Positions 47,044 to 59,465 of a stretch of 64,000 nt of DNA are shown in pieces. Each line of letters opens with the position of its first letter. The first letter of the stretch is position 1. The notes below the pieces were generated by a model. That model was not told where the DNA came from and did not search any database. It worked only from the letters and a program-made list of their open reading frames with translations. The stretch lies in the NCBI RefSeq assembly GCF_033568475.1, contig NC_133121.1, positions 8,990,001 to 9,054,000 on the forward strand, in the 5' to 3' direction. The stretch is from Henckelia pumila. Its lineage: Eukaryota; Streptophyta; Magnoliopsida; Lamiales; Gesneriaceae. Both the position numbers and the translations under genes were made by a program.

Positions 47044-49654
47044 TGAAACATCTACTACTAATACATGCGGAATTTTTTTTTAAAAAATAATACTAAGTAA
47101 AATATATGTACATACATGCCCATACATATATGCACAAAATAAACAGATTTAAAAATAACATAAATTAAATGCAACATTCTTACTTAAATAACTGAGTCAA
47201 ACTTAAATAGAATACTGTCAAACAATCCACTTAAAAGTTTGCATGCAATAAAAATTATTTAATAAAAATAGTACTAAAATTCACCACTGACAAACATAAA
47301 AGAAACAGAGTTTTTAAAAATTCTTAAAAATATCCATAAAGACTCAGCCGGCGGTCACGGGGGATCACTGCATGTCCGCTCATACGTCCTCACCACCGGT
47401 AGGAACTACATCTTTCTCTACGTACTCACCTGCACCATTTAAGTGTAGTGAGCCTAGAGGGCCAACATGCTAACATAACAAGAGTTTAAAATAATTTAAA
47501 TCACTGGAATACTAATACATAACATATAAATGAATGAGCATGCTTAAAAATCATGAATCATGACTGAAAATCTTGCTTAAACTTGATCTTATATATAATC
47601 ATATATTACATACATAAACATTGTTGAGCATAACATTTTCTAACATCGCATGGTCATATCCGTAGTGTAACCTTAAACTTAAAAGTTCGACTGATCAGTC
47701 TCTTAGAACCAACGTACGCGGCGGTGACGAATCACCTCTTACTGGTATTAAACTACCCTTAAATTGACAGTAAACTGCCCTTAACATGTGGGGACTGGTC
47801 CCCCTTAAATTGTCACACTACTTCAACTTCCAACATAAAATTATTTTCTAGCTCAACCTTAAACATTAAATCATGCCATAAAATTATTTCATGAATGCAT
47901 GCACTGAAAATATGTCCGTAATATATATTTAATTAATTTTTCATAATATAATATACTTATACTTAAAATAGACTTTATGCATAAAAATAATTAAATATAT
48001 ATCCCGGACTTATTTATTTTTCATGGGTTGGTCCAGACTGCTGGTCACTCATCTAGGCCCAATAATCTTAAATAAAAGCCCAATCATTTTATTCAACTTA
48101 AATGGGCCTAAAGAAAATATTTAAGCCCATTAACTTAAACAAGCCCAATAAGACTCTAGACAGACCCAAAAATCTCCTGACTGGCCCAAAAATTCTATGG
48201 GCCCACGAGCCCATAAAAATTATTGGGTTAGCTTAAAAATAATTTAAAAAACCCAAATAAAATTATTTGGAGGCCCAAATAATTTTCTAACTAATTTTAA
48301 AAGCCCAAAATACACTTGAACCATTAAATACTTAAAAATTAAAATACCCGAGCCCGACCCACCTAACCCAGACCCAGACCACCTGACCCAACCCTAGACC
48401 TACCAGACCCGACCCTGACCCCAAGACCCGACCCAGTCCCCAGCCCCAGCCCAAAACCCGAACCCCCCCTTTCCCCTTCTCTTTGCTGCGCGAGCAGTAG
48501 CCCTTCAAGGGCTGCTGCCGCACGGCTCCGGCCATACCGGCCAGAGCGCCGCTGGCAGGACCTTCCCAGGGTCCTGCCGGTCCTAACCCATGCAGCCCTC
48601 TGACCCATAACAGCCCTGCATGGTCCAGCCGAGCTCTCTTCCAATAAACCCTAACCTGCGAACCCATGGACCCAAATCTGATGCAACTCGACTCCAGACC
48701 TGTTCCAGCCTTAACCCTGGCCATGGCTCAACCCCTATGACCCCAACACACCCCTTGACTCTTGAACCAGCAGACCGATCCCATCCCATAACAGAAAACG
48801 TGGGGTTTTGCATGAAACAAAGCAAAAATCATGAGTTTACCATGTTCTAGCCAAGAACTTAACATAAAACGTGAATTTCCTAAAAAAAAAAATCTGACAT
48901 CAGTGCATTAAATAGCTTATATGGTGTTGAGAAAGAATTAAACATGCCTTTATAATTGTTTGAAGTAGGTTGATGCGTATAAGGGCTCCGGGACGACGAA
49001 CGGACCAAAAACTCGATAAATCTTCAAAGAACGAGTTGATCGGCTATGGAGGACTATTTTTTTGAGATGGAGGCGTGAAGAGGGTTTGGAAGAAGGTGGG
49101 AGTCGGCTGATTAGGGTTGAGAGATAGGGTAGGTTTGTTTTAAATTTGATAAATAGAATTAAAATAGGATATTAACTAATTTAGAAATAAAATCATACCT
49201 AATTAAATATTTAAAACTCCATAATAACTTAATAATTCTGATAACACAACCCAAATCCCGAAATATAAATTTAAGGGATTTTTAAAATTTAATAAAAATC
49301 ATTAAAATGACTTATTTTGGCTAAAAATAAACCCTTAAATAAATATATAACTAAATACTAAATTTTTCTTGACAAAATACCTTAAAATATTATTTTAAGA
49401 CTCATAAAACTCATAAAATATTTTTGGCTAAATATTTTGGTATCTCGTCCATCCACGGTCCAGTCTACGCGATCAAAACAATTAATTTCCATAAATCATG
49501 AAAAATCACTAATTATGGGTTAAATGCTTAAAAATAACTTAAAACATGCACACATAATTTCACATAATTATTTAACCCATAATCTAAAATTCTAAATAAA
49601 TAAAATCCCTAATTATGCATGCGAATTTACGTGCTAAAAATACTGGGTGTTACA
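47044..49654 (-). mobile_element. Solo LTR of the Tekay-like Gypsy family, nested in the Copia element
   Basis: The sequence begins TGAAACATCTAC and ends GGGTGTTACA. It is colinear with the LTRs at 24113-26795 and 31643-34315 but clearly more diverged. The 5-bp duplication ACTTC flanks it exactly (47039-47043 and 49655-49659). No internal region remains, so this is the product of recombination between two LTRs. It lies within the Copia reverse transcriptase region. Its GC-rich centre (about 48340-48760) yields long G-rich open frames that are not genes. Confidence 0.92.
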
Positions 49655-52600
49655 ACTTCAATGAACCAAGATCCTTGATTGGAAATTTGTGTTGAAGTTG
49701 CGTTTTTAATTGAGCAATAGAGTCATTATTATTCCCGGTAATAATGAGATCATCCACGTAGATTAATACCACAAGTTTGTCAACTGAACCAAGCCGGACA
49801 TAAAGAGACGAATCAGCTGAGCTCCTTCTAAAACCAAGAGATTCAAGAGCAGTGCTCAACTTGGCATGCCATGCACGGGGACTTTGTTTCAAACCATAAA
49901 TTGATTTATGGAGTTGACAGACTAAGTTGGGATTGTCACTTTGAGGGTGCCCGGGAGGAAGCTTCATAAACACCTCTTCCTCGAGATCACCATGCAAGAA
50001 TGCGTTTTTGACGTCCATCTGAAACAAGGACCAACCTTTATTGATAGCAACTGATAAAAGAACTCGTACCGTGGTCATCTTGGCAACGGTAGCAAAAGTT
50101 TCCTTGTAATAGACACCAAATTTCTGAGTGAAACCTTGAGCAACAAGACGTGCTTTATGCTTATCAAGAGAACCATCGGAGTTGAATTTCACTTTAAACA
50201 CCCAGAGACTGCCAACTGCATGTTTTCCCAGAGGAAGAGTCACTATAGTCCAAGTTTTGTTCTCAACAAGAGCAGTTAATTCTTCATGCATAGCTTTCTG
50301 CCAAAAAGTCTGGGATTTGGCTTCATGAAAGTTCTTTAGCTCAGGAACGTTTGATATAGCTGTAAGGAAAGCTCTATGCAAGGGTGATAGTCGTTGATAT
50401 GACATAAAATTAGTGACAGGATACCTGACCGTATGAGCAACATAATCTGCAAGTTTTGTTGGAGGGTGACGCATCTGCGGAGGATTACGTCGGGAAGATA
50501 TTGGTTCACCTTGTGTATGAGAACAATTTTTCTCTGGTGATTCTATAATAAATTCCTTGGAAAGAGCACTAGAGAGATCCAAGCGATCATCACAATGTTC
50601 TGAAGTAGCGCGGCTAGGATGTAAATCTTGAGTGGGTTGTAGATCTTGAGTGGATTGGTGACCATAATTAATGCTAGGTAAGGGAAATAGCTCAGACAGC
50701 TTCTCCCCCTGACCAGATGCAACAAAATATGGAATTTTTTCAGCAAAGCGGACATCTCTAGTCACATATAACTTCTTGGAGAGAAAATCAAAACATTTGT
50801 ATCCCTTTTGTGTTTTAGAATAACCAAGAAATATGCACTTAATAGCTCGAGGATCAAGCTTGTCATGGTGAGCAGTTGGGACATGTACAAAACAAGTGCA
50901 AGCAAAAATTCTGAGATGGGACAAATCTGGTGCCTTGTCCTGCAATACTTCAAGAGGACATTTAAAATCCAGCACTCGGCTGGGTAAGCGATTCACAAGA
51001 TAGGTTGCAGTAAGAATACCATGAGACCAAAACTGTTTTGGGACATTCATTTGAAGCATTATGGCTCGAGTTTTCTCAAGCAAGTCACGATTCTTACGTT
51101 CGGCAAGACCATTTTGTTGAGGTGTACTAACACAACTAGTCTGATGCAATATTCCGTGAGAAATCAAATAATTTGTCATGGTATGAGACATATATTTGGT
51201 GCCATTGTCAGATCGAAGAATTTTAATATGAGCTGAAAATTGAGTGGTAACCAACATGTGAAAGTCTTTAAAGAACTCAAAAACTTCACTTTTTGATTTC
51301 AATAAGTACACCCAAGTAACCCTAGAGAAATCATCAATAAAAGTTACAAAATATTTAAATCCATCTAGAGAGGAGGAAAAAGGTCCCCAAACATCTGAAT
51401 GTACAATCTCAAATGGTTGAGTAGTACGAGACAATGATGAGTTAAAAGGAAGCCTAGAAGACTTAGAAAAATGGCAGATATCACAATCAAGAGTTCCTTT
51501 GGGTAGAACTCGATTTATTTTGCTAAGAACATTATTTGAAGGATGTGCGAGACGATGATGCCATAAATCTTGCTCAATAATGGGAAAGGAAATAGCCTCG
51601 AATCCCTTGGTAACCTGAGAGTTAGAGGAGAAGTAGTAGAGTCCATGCAAATGAAATCGTTCACCAATCATCGCCCTGGTGACGGGGTCCTAAAATATGA
51701 CCTTGTGAGGAGTAAATATAACTTCACAATTGAGTGATGATGTCAGTTTATGAACAGAAAGCAACTGAAATGTAAAGGAGGGAACATATAGAACATCGGA
51801 CTCTATAGTATCTGAAACAAGTTTAATTTTGCCCTTACCCTGTACAGGAGCACCTTTCCCATTTGCTATAGATACCAAAGAAGGTGTAGAAAAAGGATGA
51901 AAATCATAAACATGGGTTAACTTATTTGACATGTGATCTGTGGCACCAGAATCAATGATCCATACATCATGCAAATTATTAATTTTGAATGCAGTTAGAA
52001 AGGCAATTTGAATACCTTGGTTGGTATCAGAATTTGCATCAGCCAAAAAACCAGCAAATTGACTAAGAAGTGCAGCTGATTGATCTTTTTCCTGATTAAT
52101 AGATCTACCTTGGACAGCTTCCTGACCATGCCTATTTTGTAAATAATTTGCAAAATCATTAAGTAAAGCAACATGATTAGAGGAAAAAGATTCAATGGAG
52201 TGAGTAGCCATATGAGCCTTATGATCAGGGATTCGTTTTTTTATATCCTCCACCCTTCTGATCCTTTGAAAATTTGGGCTTCAACTCTGGGTGAAGAGTC
52301 CAACAACGATTAATCGAGTGACCAGTAATATAGCAATGCTGACATTTGAGATCAGGGCGTTTGCCCTTGTAAGACTTTTCTTCAGAGGATGAGTGAGTAA
52401 TATAGGCACGACACATCCGGAGGATTGGGAATAACAGAACTGGGCATGACTTTCCGGCTTATTTCCTCACGCTGAATAGTAGCGCAAATATTCTTGAAGG
52501 ATGGTAACTCGGTATTCATTAGAATATGGCTCCTTAGATCCTCAAAATCAGGATTAAGACTAACCAATAGCTGAAAAATATGGTCCTCCTCTGCAAAATA

Positions 52601-52919
52601 GCTGCATCAATAGAAGGAGGTCTATAAATCTCCAACTCGCTCCACAAACTCTTCAGACTCCCTAGCAAATTTACGAATGGCTTCCCATCTTGTTGAATAC
52701 TTGCAATCTCCCTGTGAATTTGGAAGATCCTTGCAGAATTGTTTTGGTTGCCATACATGTCACGAACGACATTCCAAAGATCCAAAGCAGATTCAGAATA
52801 GCTAAAAATTGCTGCAAGATAATGCTCCATCGAGTTAAGAATCCATGACATAACCTGTTGGTCCTTTGACAACCAAGCCTCATACTCTGACGAACTTTAT
52901 TCAGGAGATTTGGAAGTAC

Positions 52920-54205
52920 TGATAGTTGTGTTTTGTTTGCATATTTTGTTGGTATTTTGTTAATAGTTTGCATGCATTTAATTGTGTTTGTTCATGTTTT
53001 ATCTTAGTTTTGTTTTTTGCATGCATTTATATTCATAACATACTCCCGAGTTTAATGTGTAGGAGATTTCAAGATGAAGAAAGCAAAGGCAGAATTTTGG
53101 AGATTTTGGTGCGCTCGATCGCACGTACTCAGCAGGATCGAGCGCGGGCCGAGAAGTTTGAAAACAGAGAATTGAATATTTTGATGCGCTCGATCGGATG
53201 TACTCAATGCGATCGAGTGCGCGGGCCTGTTCGGGAATGATTTTTTAATTTTGGAAATTTTGTTATTTTGGACTCTAGGTTTTATTAGACTCTTAATTCC
53301 GATTTTGAGGGATTATTATCAGATTTCGAGACTCTCTCTAAGAGGCTAGGTTTTGTTCTTCAATTTCTTCTCTAGTTTTCTTTTTTTCTTTGAATTTTTT
53401 TTGATTTGGTGATGAATCGTTGTAGCTAAACTTTTTATACTTGGTTGAGGGAGACGAAACCTTGATATATTTATTTCATGAGATTCGATTCGTAGTGTTT
53501 AATTCTTGTTAAGTATCAATCTTTGATCTGTTTGATTTCATGTTTGTATGCGAGATTTTAGGATTGGCCATCTTAGGATTTTGTTTTGCAAACTATAGCT
53601 AAATTAGAATTCAAATCCGTAATTGTTTGAATAATCTAATTTGTGAAGCAACTACGTTTGATATTTTCTGCTGTTGAATTTATTAAATTGTAGGATCAAT
53701 TATTGACTAGGCTAAATACAACCGCTGGTGTTTGTGTTGTCTAGGTTCGTCATTTTTACTAGTTTGAATGCTACCGTGGATTTAAATCTAGATTGCTGTT
53801 ATCTGGGTTAATCTATGGGGTAAGGTTTAATCTAGAATGTTGTTTTCTAATTAACTAAAATTAAGGTGAAACAAGAATTTGATTTTCAATGGCGAGTATT
53901 TAATAGGATTAATTATTCTTAGGGAATCGATGATTGAATGAATGAATATCAAGGGTGTAGTCGACCGATACCAAGTCTCGTCTCTTATTGATTCTTTTAG
54001 TTTATTATTTAATCTTGCATGTTAGTGAATTTTAATTGCTTAAATTTCTTAATAGTTAATCCAAATTTCAAAACCCCCTTTTATTTATTTAGAACGCATT
54101 AAATTTACCTTTCCTCGTGGGAACGATCCCTACTCTCATTACTACATAATTTATTTATCTGATTGGAGTCGGGTAATTTGGGAGCGACACGACTTAGCGC
54201 TACCA
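52920..54205 (+). repeat. 5' LTR of the Athila/Tat-like element
   Basis: It begins TGATAGTTGTGTTTTG and ends TTAGCGCTACCA. It contains two stem-loop motifs near 53111-53145 and 53187-53221 that are described separately. Confidence 0.9.
53111..53221. promoter_or_regulatory. Pair of GCGCTCGATC stem-loops in the LTR
   Basis: GCGCTCGATC (53111-53120) pairs with GATCGAGCGC (53136-53145) around a 15-base loop. A second copy (53187-53196 with 53212-53221, one mismatch here) follows 76 bp later with the same loop core GTACTCA. Both recur in the right LTR at 56716-56750 and 56792-56826. Ten-base GC-rich stems in otherwise AT-rich sequence are conspicuous. Confidence 0.65.
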
Positions 54206-54414
54206 AATTTTGGTGCCGTTGCCGGGGAAAGGCGTTTAATTTATTTTTGTTTTTGTTTTTGTTTCTTTGTTTTTTTTATTATTCCTCCTAGTGCTACTCT
54301 GGTTTGTTCGTGCGTGCAGGTGAATCTTCGGAAGAAGAAGAATTTCCATATGACCCAGAGATAGAAAGAATTTTGCTTAGGCGAAGGGGGATTCTTGCGG
54401 TGTAATACTTTGAG

Positions 54415-55179
54415 ATGTCAAATCGACAAGTATTAGCAAGTTTTATCCAGCAACACGGAGAGCCATTCTACGCAGCATGGAAGAGATTCAAAGATTTGAA
54501 AACCATCTTTCGGTATCATGATTTTTCTAACTATTCTCTCCTTACATATTTTCTTAATGGTTTGGATGCAGTGACAAGAAAATGGGTAATTGATGGAGCT
54601 TTCACAGCCGGTATTTCAATATTTTGCCAAGATGATGATACCATGAGACACCTGTTGGATGATATGGCCGAGTTTGACTATTACTGGTATTCACACTCTC
54701 AATACCCGGATTTTACAGATCAACCATTTGAGCTTCAAAAGGAGGAGGGAAGTTGTTCGCAGTTGATCTTACATCCGCTAGAGGATATCATGAGCAAGCT
54801 TGTGGCATCGACTGTGGAAACTGTAGAAGATCTGAAAAAGTCTAGATGCGACCTTGTGGAGCACATAGAGAATATCAAGAGATCACTCGTCCATGAATAC
54901 CGAGAACATGAAGTGAAGCAAGATACTCAAGCAGTGACCAACCCGATTTGGTTCGATGATGATGACTCAGAGAACCAGGATTGGGAGTGCGAATCAAATC
55001 ATGCTGAATATTTAGAGGCATTTGAGTCTTCCTTTCCATTAGTACCAGTTTCAAAAGATTTTGGCTTCCGAGAGCCCGCAGAGATGTTCTTTTCTTATGT
55101 TTACCAGCTATGGAGTGTTGCTGCGGTGACGAGCTTTAACTGTTTATATTTGGCCAAGCTTGAGGGCTTATGGAACTAA
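54415..55179 (+). pseudogene. gag-like open frame of the Athila/Tat-like element
   Basis: A 254-codon frame starts MSNRQVLASFIQQHGEPFYA and contains AWKRFKDLKTIFRYHDFS, similar to the gag core of Athila/Tat elements (family form YEAWERFKDLLRKCPHHG). It continues into LLTYFLNGLD and LLDDMAEFDYYW. The acidic, unrecognised second half may be degraded or element-specific. A GGGAGGCAACCCA motif, common in this element group, follows near 55290. Confidence 0.7.
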
Positions 55180-56525
55180 GACCCATTTGTGGTGTCTTAT
55201 GACACTTATTTTGGGCGTCAGCCGCTCTTTGAGCAGTGCTTCTAAGAGTCAAGCCGATGACTGAAAATCAAGCGCTGGCTGGGAGGCAACCCAGTGTCTT
55301 TTTTTCTTTATTTCATTTTTTTGTTTGTTTTTGTTTTGTGTTTTTTTTTTCTTTGTTTTCTGGAGCCTAGCCGCCCCATCTGCCATCCAATTTTCAATAT
55401 GAGTCTCCCATTATTCAGTCCGAGGCCAAAGAGGACGACAACGCCAACACTTGAACCAGGGGAGTTCTGTTTTAATTTTGCATCTCGTTATCATTTTTTT
55501 ATTTTGTGTTTGTGTCGTTAGTACTAGAGCATTGAGGGCAATGCTTTGGTTAAGTGTGGGGGGGAGTTCATTCGATGGTTTGTCATTTTGTTTGCATTCG
55601 TTTGTTGAGTATATGCATATAGTTCGTTTCGTATCATTTGTTAGTTTGTTAGTGTTTGTTGTGTTACATGAGTAGGATGATGATTGTTAGCCTAAGATAA
55701 TGGAAGTGAAAAAAATGAAATTTTTGAAAAATTTTACTCTTGATTGGACATGAGAAACCATAGATTGATTGTTGAATATTTTCAAGCACGCTTGTTTAAC
55801 CGGTGAAGTGTAGTGATGTATTAGACTTTGTGGATGTCTGTGACCATTGCACGACAATAGGTGTTTGTGGAACTTGATGGTTCTTAAGTCTTGATGATCT
55901 TGTTGATTTAGCATTTACTCTCTTGGGTACTTTTTGAAAAAAAAAAACTTTTATTACATGTTTATGAGCAATCGACTCCATCCGGGTTGCGAGCGAGATG
56001 TTTGAAATCCTATTCATCTTGTTTGTGGCTAAGTTTGCGGATAAAATGGGGTTAAGCCTTGAAAAAATTAGTAAGGCATCAGTTCCATCCGGGCTTGGAA
56101 GGTGAATGAAATCCTATTCACTATTTCATAGCTAAGTATGCGGGTAATTATTGGGACTGTCAAAGAAAGAGAATTTGGTGTGTAATTTTCTTAAGAGAGT
56201 TTGTGTTTTGTTGATGGATTGTTGGGAGGAGAGTTCTTGATTGTGAGACTTGCAATGAATTGTTTTTAGGTCGGCGAACAGTCTTGAAACTTTGTTCTTT
56301 TGAAGTTGCATGTAACTGGGGTAACATGGCACACACACACGTTCGCATTCAACTGAAGATATATCATTGATGATTGAGAGTATCTATGAGCTTGTTTTGG
56401 ATGAAAGTGGTTTTCTCTGAGGCTAAATTTTATGCATAATCGTCATTGCTTATGTGTTTGTCCTGTTTCATTTTGTTTTTGCATGACTTGCTCGAGGGAG
56501 AGCAAAGTTTAAGTGTGGGGGTATT

Positions 56526-57812
56526 TGATAGTTGTGTTTTGTTTGCATATTTTGTTGGTATTTTGTTAATAGTTTGCATGCATTTAATTGTGTTTGTTCA
56601 TGTTTTATCTTAGTTTTGTCTTTTGCATGCATTTATATTCATAACATACTCTCGGGTTTAATGTGTAGAAGATTTCAAGATGAAGAAAGCAAAGGCAGAA
56701 TTTTGGAGATTTTGGTGCGCTCGATCGCACATACTCAGCAGGATCGAGCGCGGGCCGAGAAGTTTGAAAACAGAGAATTGAATATTTTGATGCGCTCGAT
56801 CGGATGTACTCAATGCGATCGAGCGCGCGGGCCTGTTCGGGAATGATTTTTTAATTTTGGAAATTTTGTTATTTTGGACTCTAGGTTTTATTAGACTCTT
56901 AATTTCGATTTTGAGGGATTATTATCAGATTTCGAGACTCTATCTTGGAGGCTAGGTTTTGTTCTTCAATTTCTTCTCTAGTTTTCTTCTTTTCTTTGAA
57001 TTTTTATTGATTTGGTGATGAATCGTTGTAGCTAAACCTTTTATACTTGGTTGAGGGAGACGAAACCTTGATATATTTATTTCATGAGATTCAATTCGTA
57101 GTGTTTAATTCTTGTTAAGTATCAATCTTTGATCTATTTGATTTCATATTTGTATGCGAGATTTTAGGATTGACAATCTTAGGATTTTGTTTTGCAAACT
57201 ATAGCTAAATTATAATTCAAATCCGTAATTGTTTGAATAATCTAATTTGCGAAGCAACTACGTTTGATATTTTCTGCTGTTGAATTTATTAAATTGTAGG
57301 ATCAATTATTGACTAGGCTAAATACAACCGCTGGTGTTTGTGTTGTCTAGGTTCGTCAGTTTTACTAGTTTGAATGCTACCGTGGATTTAAATCTAGATT
57401 GCTGTTATCTGGGTTAATCTATGGGGGTAAGAGTTAATCTAGAATGTTGTTTTTTAATTAACTGAAATTAAGGTGAAACAGGAATTTGATTTTCAATGGC
57501 GAATATTTAATAGGATTAATTATTCTTAGGGAATCGATGATTGAATGAATGAATATCAAGGGTGTAGTCGACCGATACCAAGTCTCGTCTCTTATTGATT
57601 CTTCTAGTTTATTATTTAATCTTGCATGTTAGTGAATTTTAATTGCTTAAATTTCTTAATAGTTAATCCAAATTTCAAAACCCCCTTTTATTTATTTAGA
57701 ACGCATTAAATTTACCTTTTCTCGTGGGAACGATCCCTACTCTCATTACTACATAACTTATTTATCTGATTGGAATCGGGTAATTTGGGCGCGACACGAC
57801 TTAGCGCTATCA
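56526..57812 (+). repeat. 3' LTR of the Athila/Tat-like element
   Basis: This is the partner of 52920-54205, beginning TGATAGTTGTG and ending TTAGCGCTATCA before the duplication AGTAC. Confidence 0.9.
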
Positions 57813-58041
57813 AGTACCATTAATAAATCCCAACCTTGATCTACCACCAAGACCAATGGTAAATGCTCTCGACCACGGAAGGTAATTGAATTCATTCAAC
57901 AACACTAAACTGAATTTTTGAGAGATATTGACATCACCAACAGCACTATCCTTTGACCCTCCAGTAACAACAATAACATCTGCCATACCAAAAAATTAAG
58001 AAAAATATGAGCAGCGTGCAAGGATTACCTCTCTGATACCA

Positions 58042-58244
58042 TGAAGAAATTGGAAAAAGGATAATACTCATTCATACTGATTTCATACATATCACAAACA
58101 TATATAAAGATACGTGATTAGCCTAGAAATATGAATGTACAATCATTAGTTTCTAAGAATAAGCCTATACAGAATATTAGCTCTAATTATCTCCACTAAT
58201 TTAGCTTAACATATATACACAGAATATTCTTCTATGCTCCAATA
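58042..58244 (-). repeat. 5' LTR of the Copia element
   Basis: This is the partner of 45981-46183. The primer-binding site lies immediately before it on the plus strand (CTCTGATACCA). Confidence 0.9.
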
Positions 58245-58953
58245 ATAGTGTTCAGATGATAAATAAATTTACCAGCAAATACAAATGACATTTTCAAAAT
58301 CAACAATCAACAAACACAAAAAAGCGAGAAATTAGCACATAAATTTTGAATCAAAAATTCAAGAACACCATAAAGTTGAATAACCTAAATGCATATTTAA
58401 TCTCCAATATCTGACACATGAGAAGAGAACTAATGAAATTGTGTAAACATAGAAAAAAAAACTTAATCCATGTATAATAAACAAACAGAAAAGAAATAAA
58501 CATACAATAAATTCATTATTCATCCACAAATAAGTAAAAAATTCGTGAAAGCTGACTGAAGTAAAGAGAGTAAATATCGGATTGCTGGGAAGAATCGATT
58601 ACCTTAGAACAAAAAATGGAGAGCCAGTTGTCCGATTATATGGTCCCAGAATTTTTGATTGCAGGGAAAGGCCGATTATAACTACTGGGAATTTCAGTGC
58701 TACAAAGTGCGATTATTGAAACTTTTAGAAATCTTCACGATGAAAAATTTTGGTTATGACGGTTTCCGACTGGCTTGTGAAAATGAATAGAGTGCGAAAC
58801 TCTTGGTTGTTGCGAAACGTTGGGAAGGAAATATAATGAAAGAGATAATACCTGATTCATCGGGATGAATCAGTTGGGAACGTGTTTCTGATATAAACGT
58901 GGGTAGAAATTCAAAAGACCATGGATGATATGTGAGTATTTTGTGTTTTTCAT
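58245..58953. repeat. Tandem 741-bp repeat, remainder of copy 3
   Basis: This continues copy 3 after the Copia insertion, from ATAGTGTTCAGATGATAAA to GTGTTTTT near 58950. With 45942-45980 it makes a full unit. It carries the same palindrome at 58852-58873. Confidence 0.88.
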
Positions 58954-59280
58954 AGTATGTTTTGAGGGTAAAAATGTAATAATATGTTGGTGTAATAAAA
59001 AAGCTGACCAAAGTAATTATTAAAAAGGAGAGAAATATTATAAAATAATAATAATAATAAAAATAGTAAAGATAAGAAAGTAACAATCTTGTGAAATGAT
59101 CAAACGTGAAATTGGTGAACCTAATACAAAAAATTATCCCGTATGTACCCATATTCTAATCTGGCTCTCTCACATATCTCGCGATCCTCACACATCTTGT
59201 ACGTACGTAATCCCCAATTGATCTCTCAACTTTTCCTTGCATCCTAGGTTCTATCGCAGATTTTCGAAAATCAATAGGGA
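58954..59280 (+). other. AT-rich flank and possible 5' leader
   Basis: An (ATA)n-type run near 59045-59062 is followed from about 59150 by a C/T-rich stretch that resembles a 5' UTR upstream of the next exon. No coding region is recognised. Confidence 0.35.
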
Positions 59281-59465
59281 ATCATGACAGTTATCATGCC
59301 CTAAGTCAGGAATTGTTCATGGAAAAGGCGTATGGATTCAACAAGAGCTTGTGTTCTGTTCCTCGGCAGTCGGTGTAATTTGGCCTGACTCAGGATTTTT
59401 TTCGCAGTTTGTCGGCACGGATTGAGAAACATAAGATGGAAATCGATGGGTTCATATGTTTACAG
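59281..59465 (+). pseudogene. Exon resembling a BOI/BRG-type RING E3 ligase (S-RNase-binding-like family)
   Basis: The frame reads SYHALSQELFMEKAYGFNKS, a TAA stop at about 59376, and then SLSARIEKHKMEIDGFICLQ, ending at a GT donor at 59466. The last segment resembles the helical region before the RING finger in the BOI/BRG family (form IEK-R-EID-FI-LQNERLR). The in-frame stop and lack of downstream RING sequence mark it as a fragment or pseudogene. The match is short, so the family call is tentative. Confidence 0.5.

Larger units (their letters stand above)
52920..57812 (+). mobile_element. Non-autonomous LTR element (Athila/Tat-like, LARD type), nested in the Copia gag
   Basis: LTRs at 52920-54205 and 56526-57812 (about 1.29 kb, ~98% alike by eye) flank a 2.3-kb interior. 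The 5-bp duplication AGTAC flanks it (52915-52919 and 57813-57817). A primer-binding site TGGTGCCGTTGCCGGGGA (54211-54228) matches the Asp-tRNA type used by Athila and Tat Gypsy elements. The polypurine tract AAGTGTGGGGGTATT precedes the right LTR. The interior has one gag-like open frame and no protease, RT or integrase, so mobilisation must have been in trans. It is inserted in the Copia gag region. Confidence 0.92.
46191..58035 (-). pseudogene. Copia gag-pol region (interrupted)
   Basis: Reading on the minus strand, gag begins near 57990 with MADVIVVTGGSKDS and continues after the nested element at about 52870. A zinc knuckle CQHCYITGHSINRC lies near 52340 and the protease motif WIIDSGATDHM near 51960. 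Then come the pre-integrase and integrase regions (about 51600-50900, with HSDVWGP, TFIDDFSRVTWVYL and a DDE-type catalytic series), and reverse transcriptase (about 50230-49660, LIYVDDLIITG). After the solo LTR come the end of RT and RNase H (about 46730-46200, TGYCMFFGGNLVSWKSKKQ and VFTKVL). The order protease-integrase-RT-RNase H identifies Copia. It is broken at a few points besides the two insertions. Confidence 0.92.
45981..58244 (-). mobile_element. Ty1/Copia element (Ale/Retrofit-like) with two nested insertions
   Basis: LTRs of 203 bp (45981-46183 and 58042-58244) bound a minus-strand Copia coding region. The 5-bp duplication ATAGT flanks the whole (45976-45980 and 58245-58249). A primer-binding site for initiator tRNA-Met (TGGTATCAGAG on the element strand, near 58031-58041) and a polypurine tract (TTGAGGGGGAGT) are in place. 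Without its insertions the element is about 4.75 kb, typical of the short-LTR Ale/Retrofit lineage. The LTRs differ at about 7 of 203 positions by eye, so it is older than its insertions. On the element strand the LTR begins TATTGG rather than TG. Its coding region is broken at a few points and is interrupted by a solo LTR and a 4.9-kb LTR element. Confidence 0.93.

Noticed and set aside
48332-48825. Gly/Arg-rich overlapping open frames
   Set aside because: They are in the GC-rich centre of a solo LTR and are composition artefacts.
54211-54228. tRNA-like sequence
   Set aside because: It matches only the 3' end of a tRNA and sits directly after an LTR, so it is a primer-binding site, not a tRNA gene. 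The same applies to the sites at 31630-31640 and 58031-58041.
54415-55179. Host gene of 254 codons
   Set aside because: It lies between two LTRs with an Asp-type primer site and has the gag-like AWKRFKDL motif, so it belongs to the non-autonomous LTR element.
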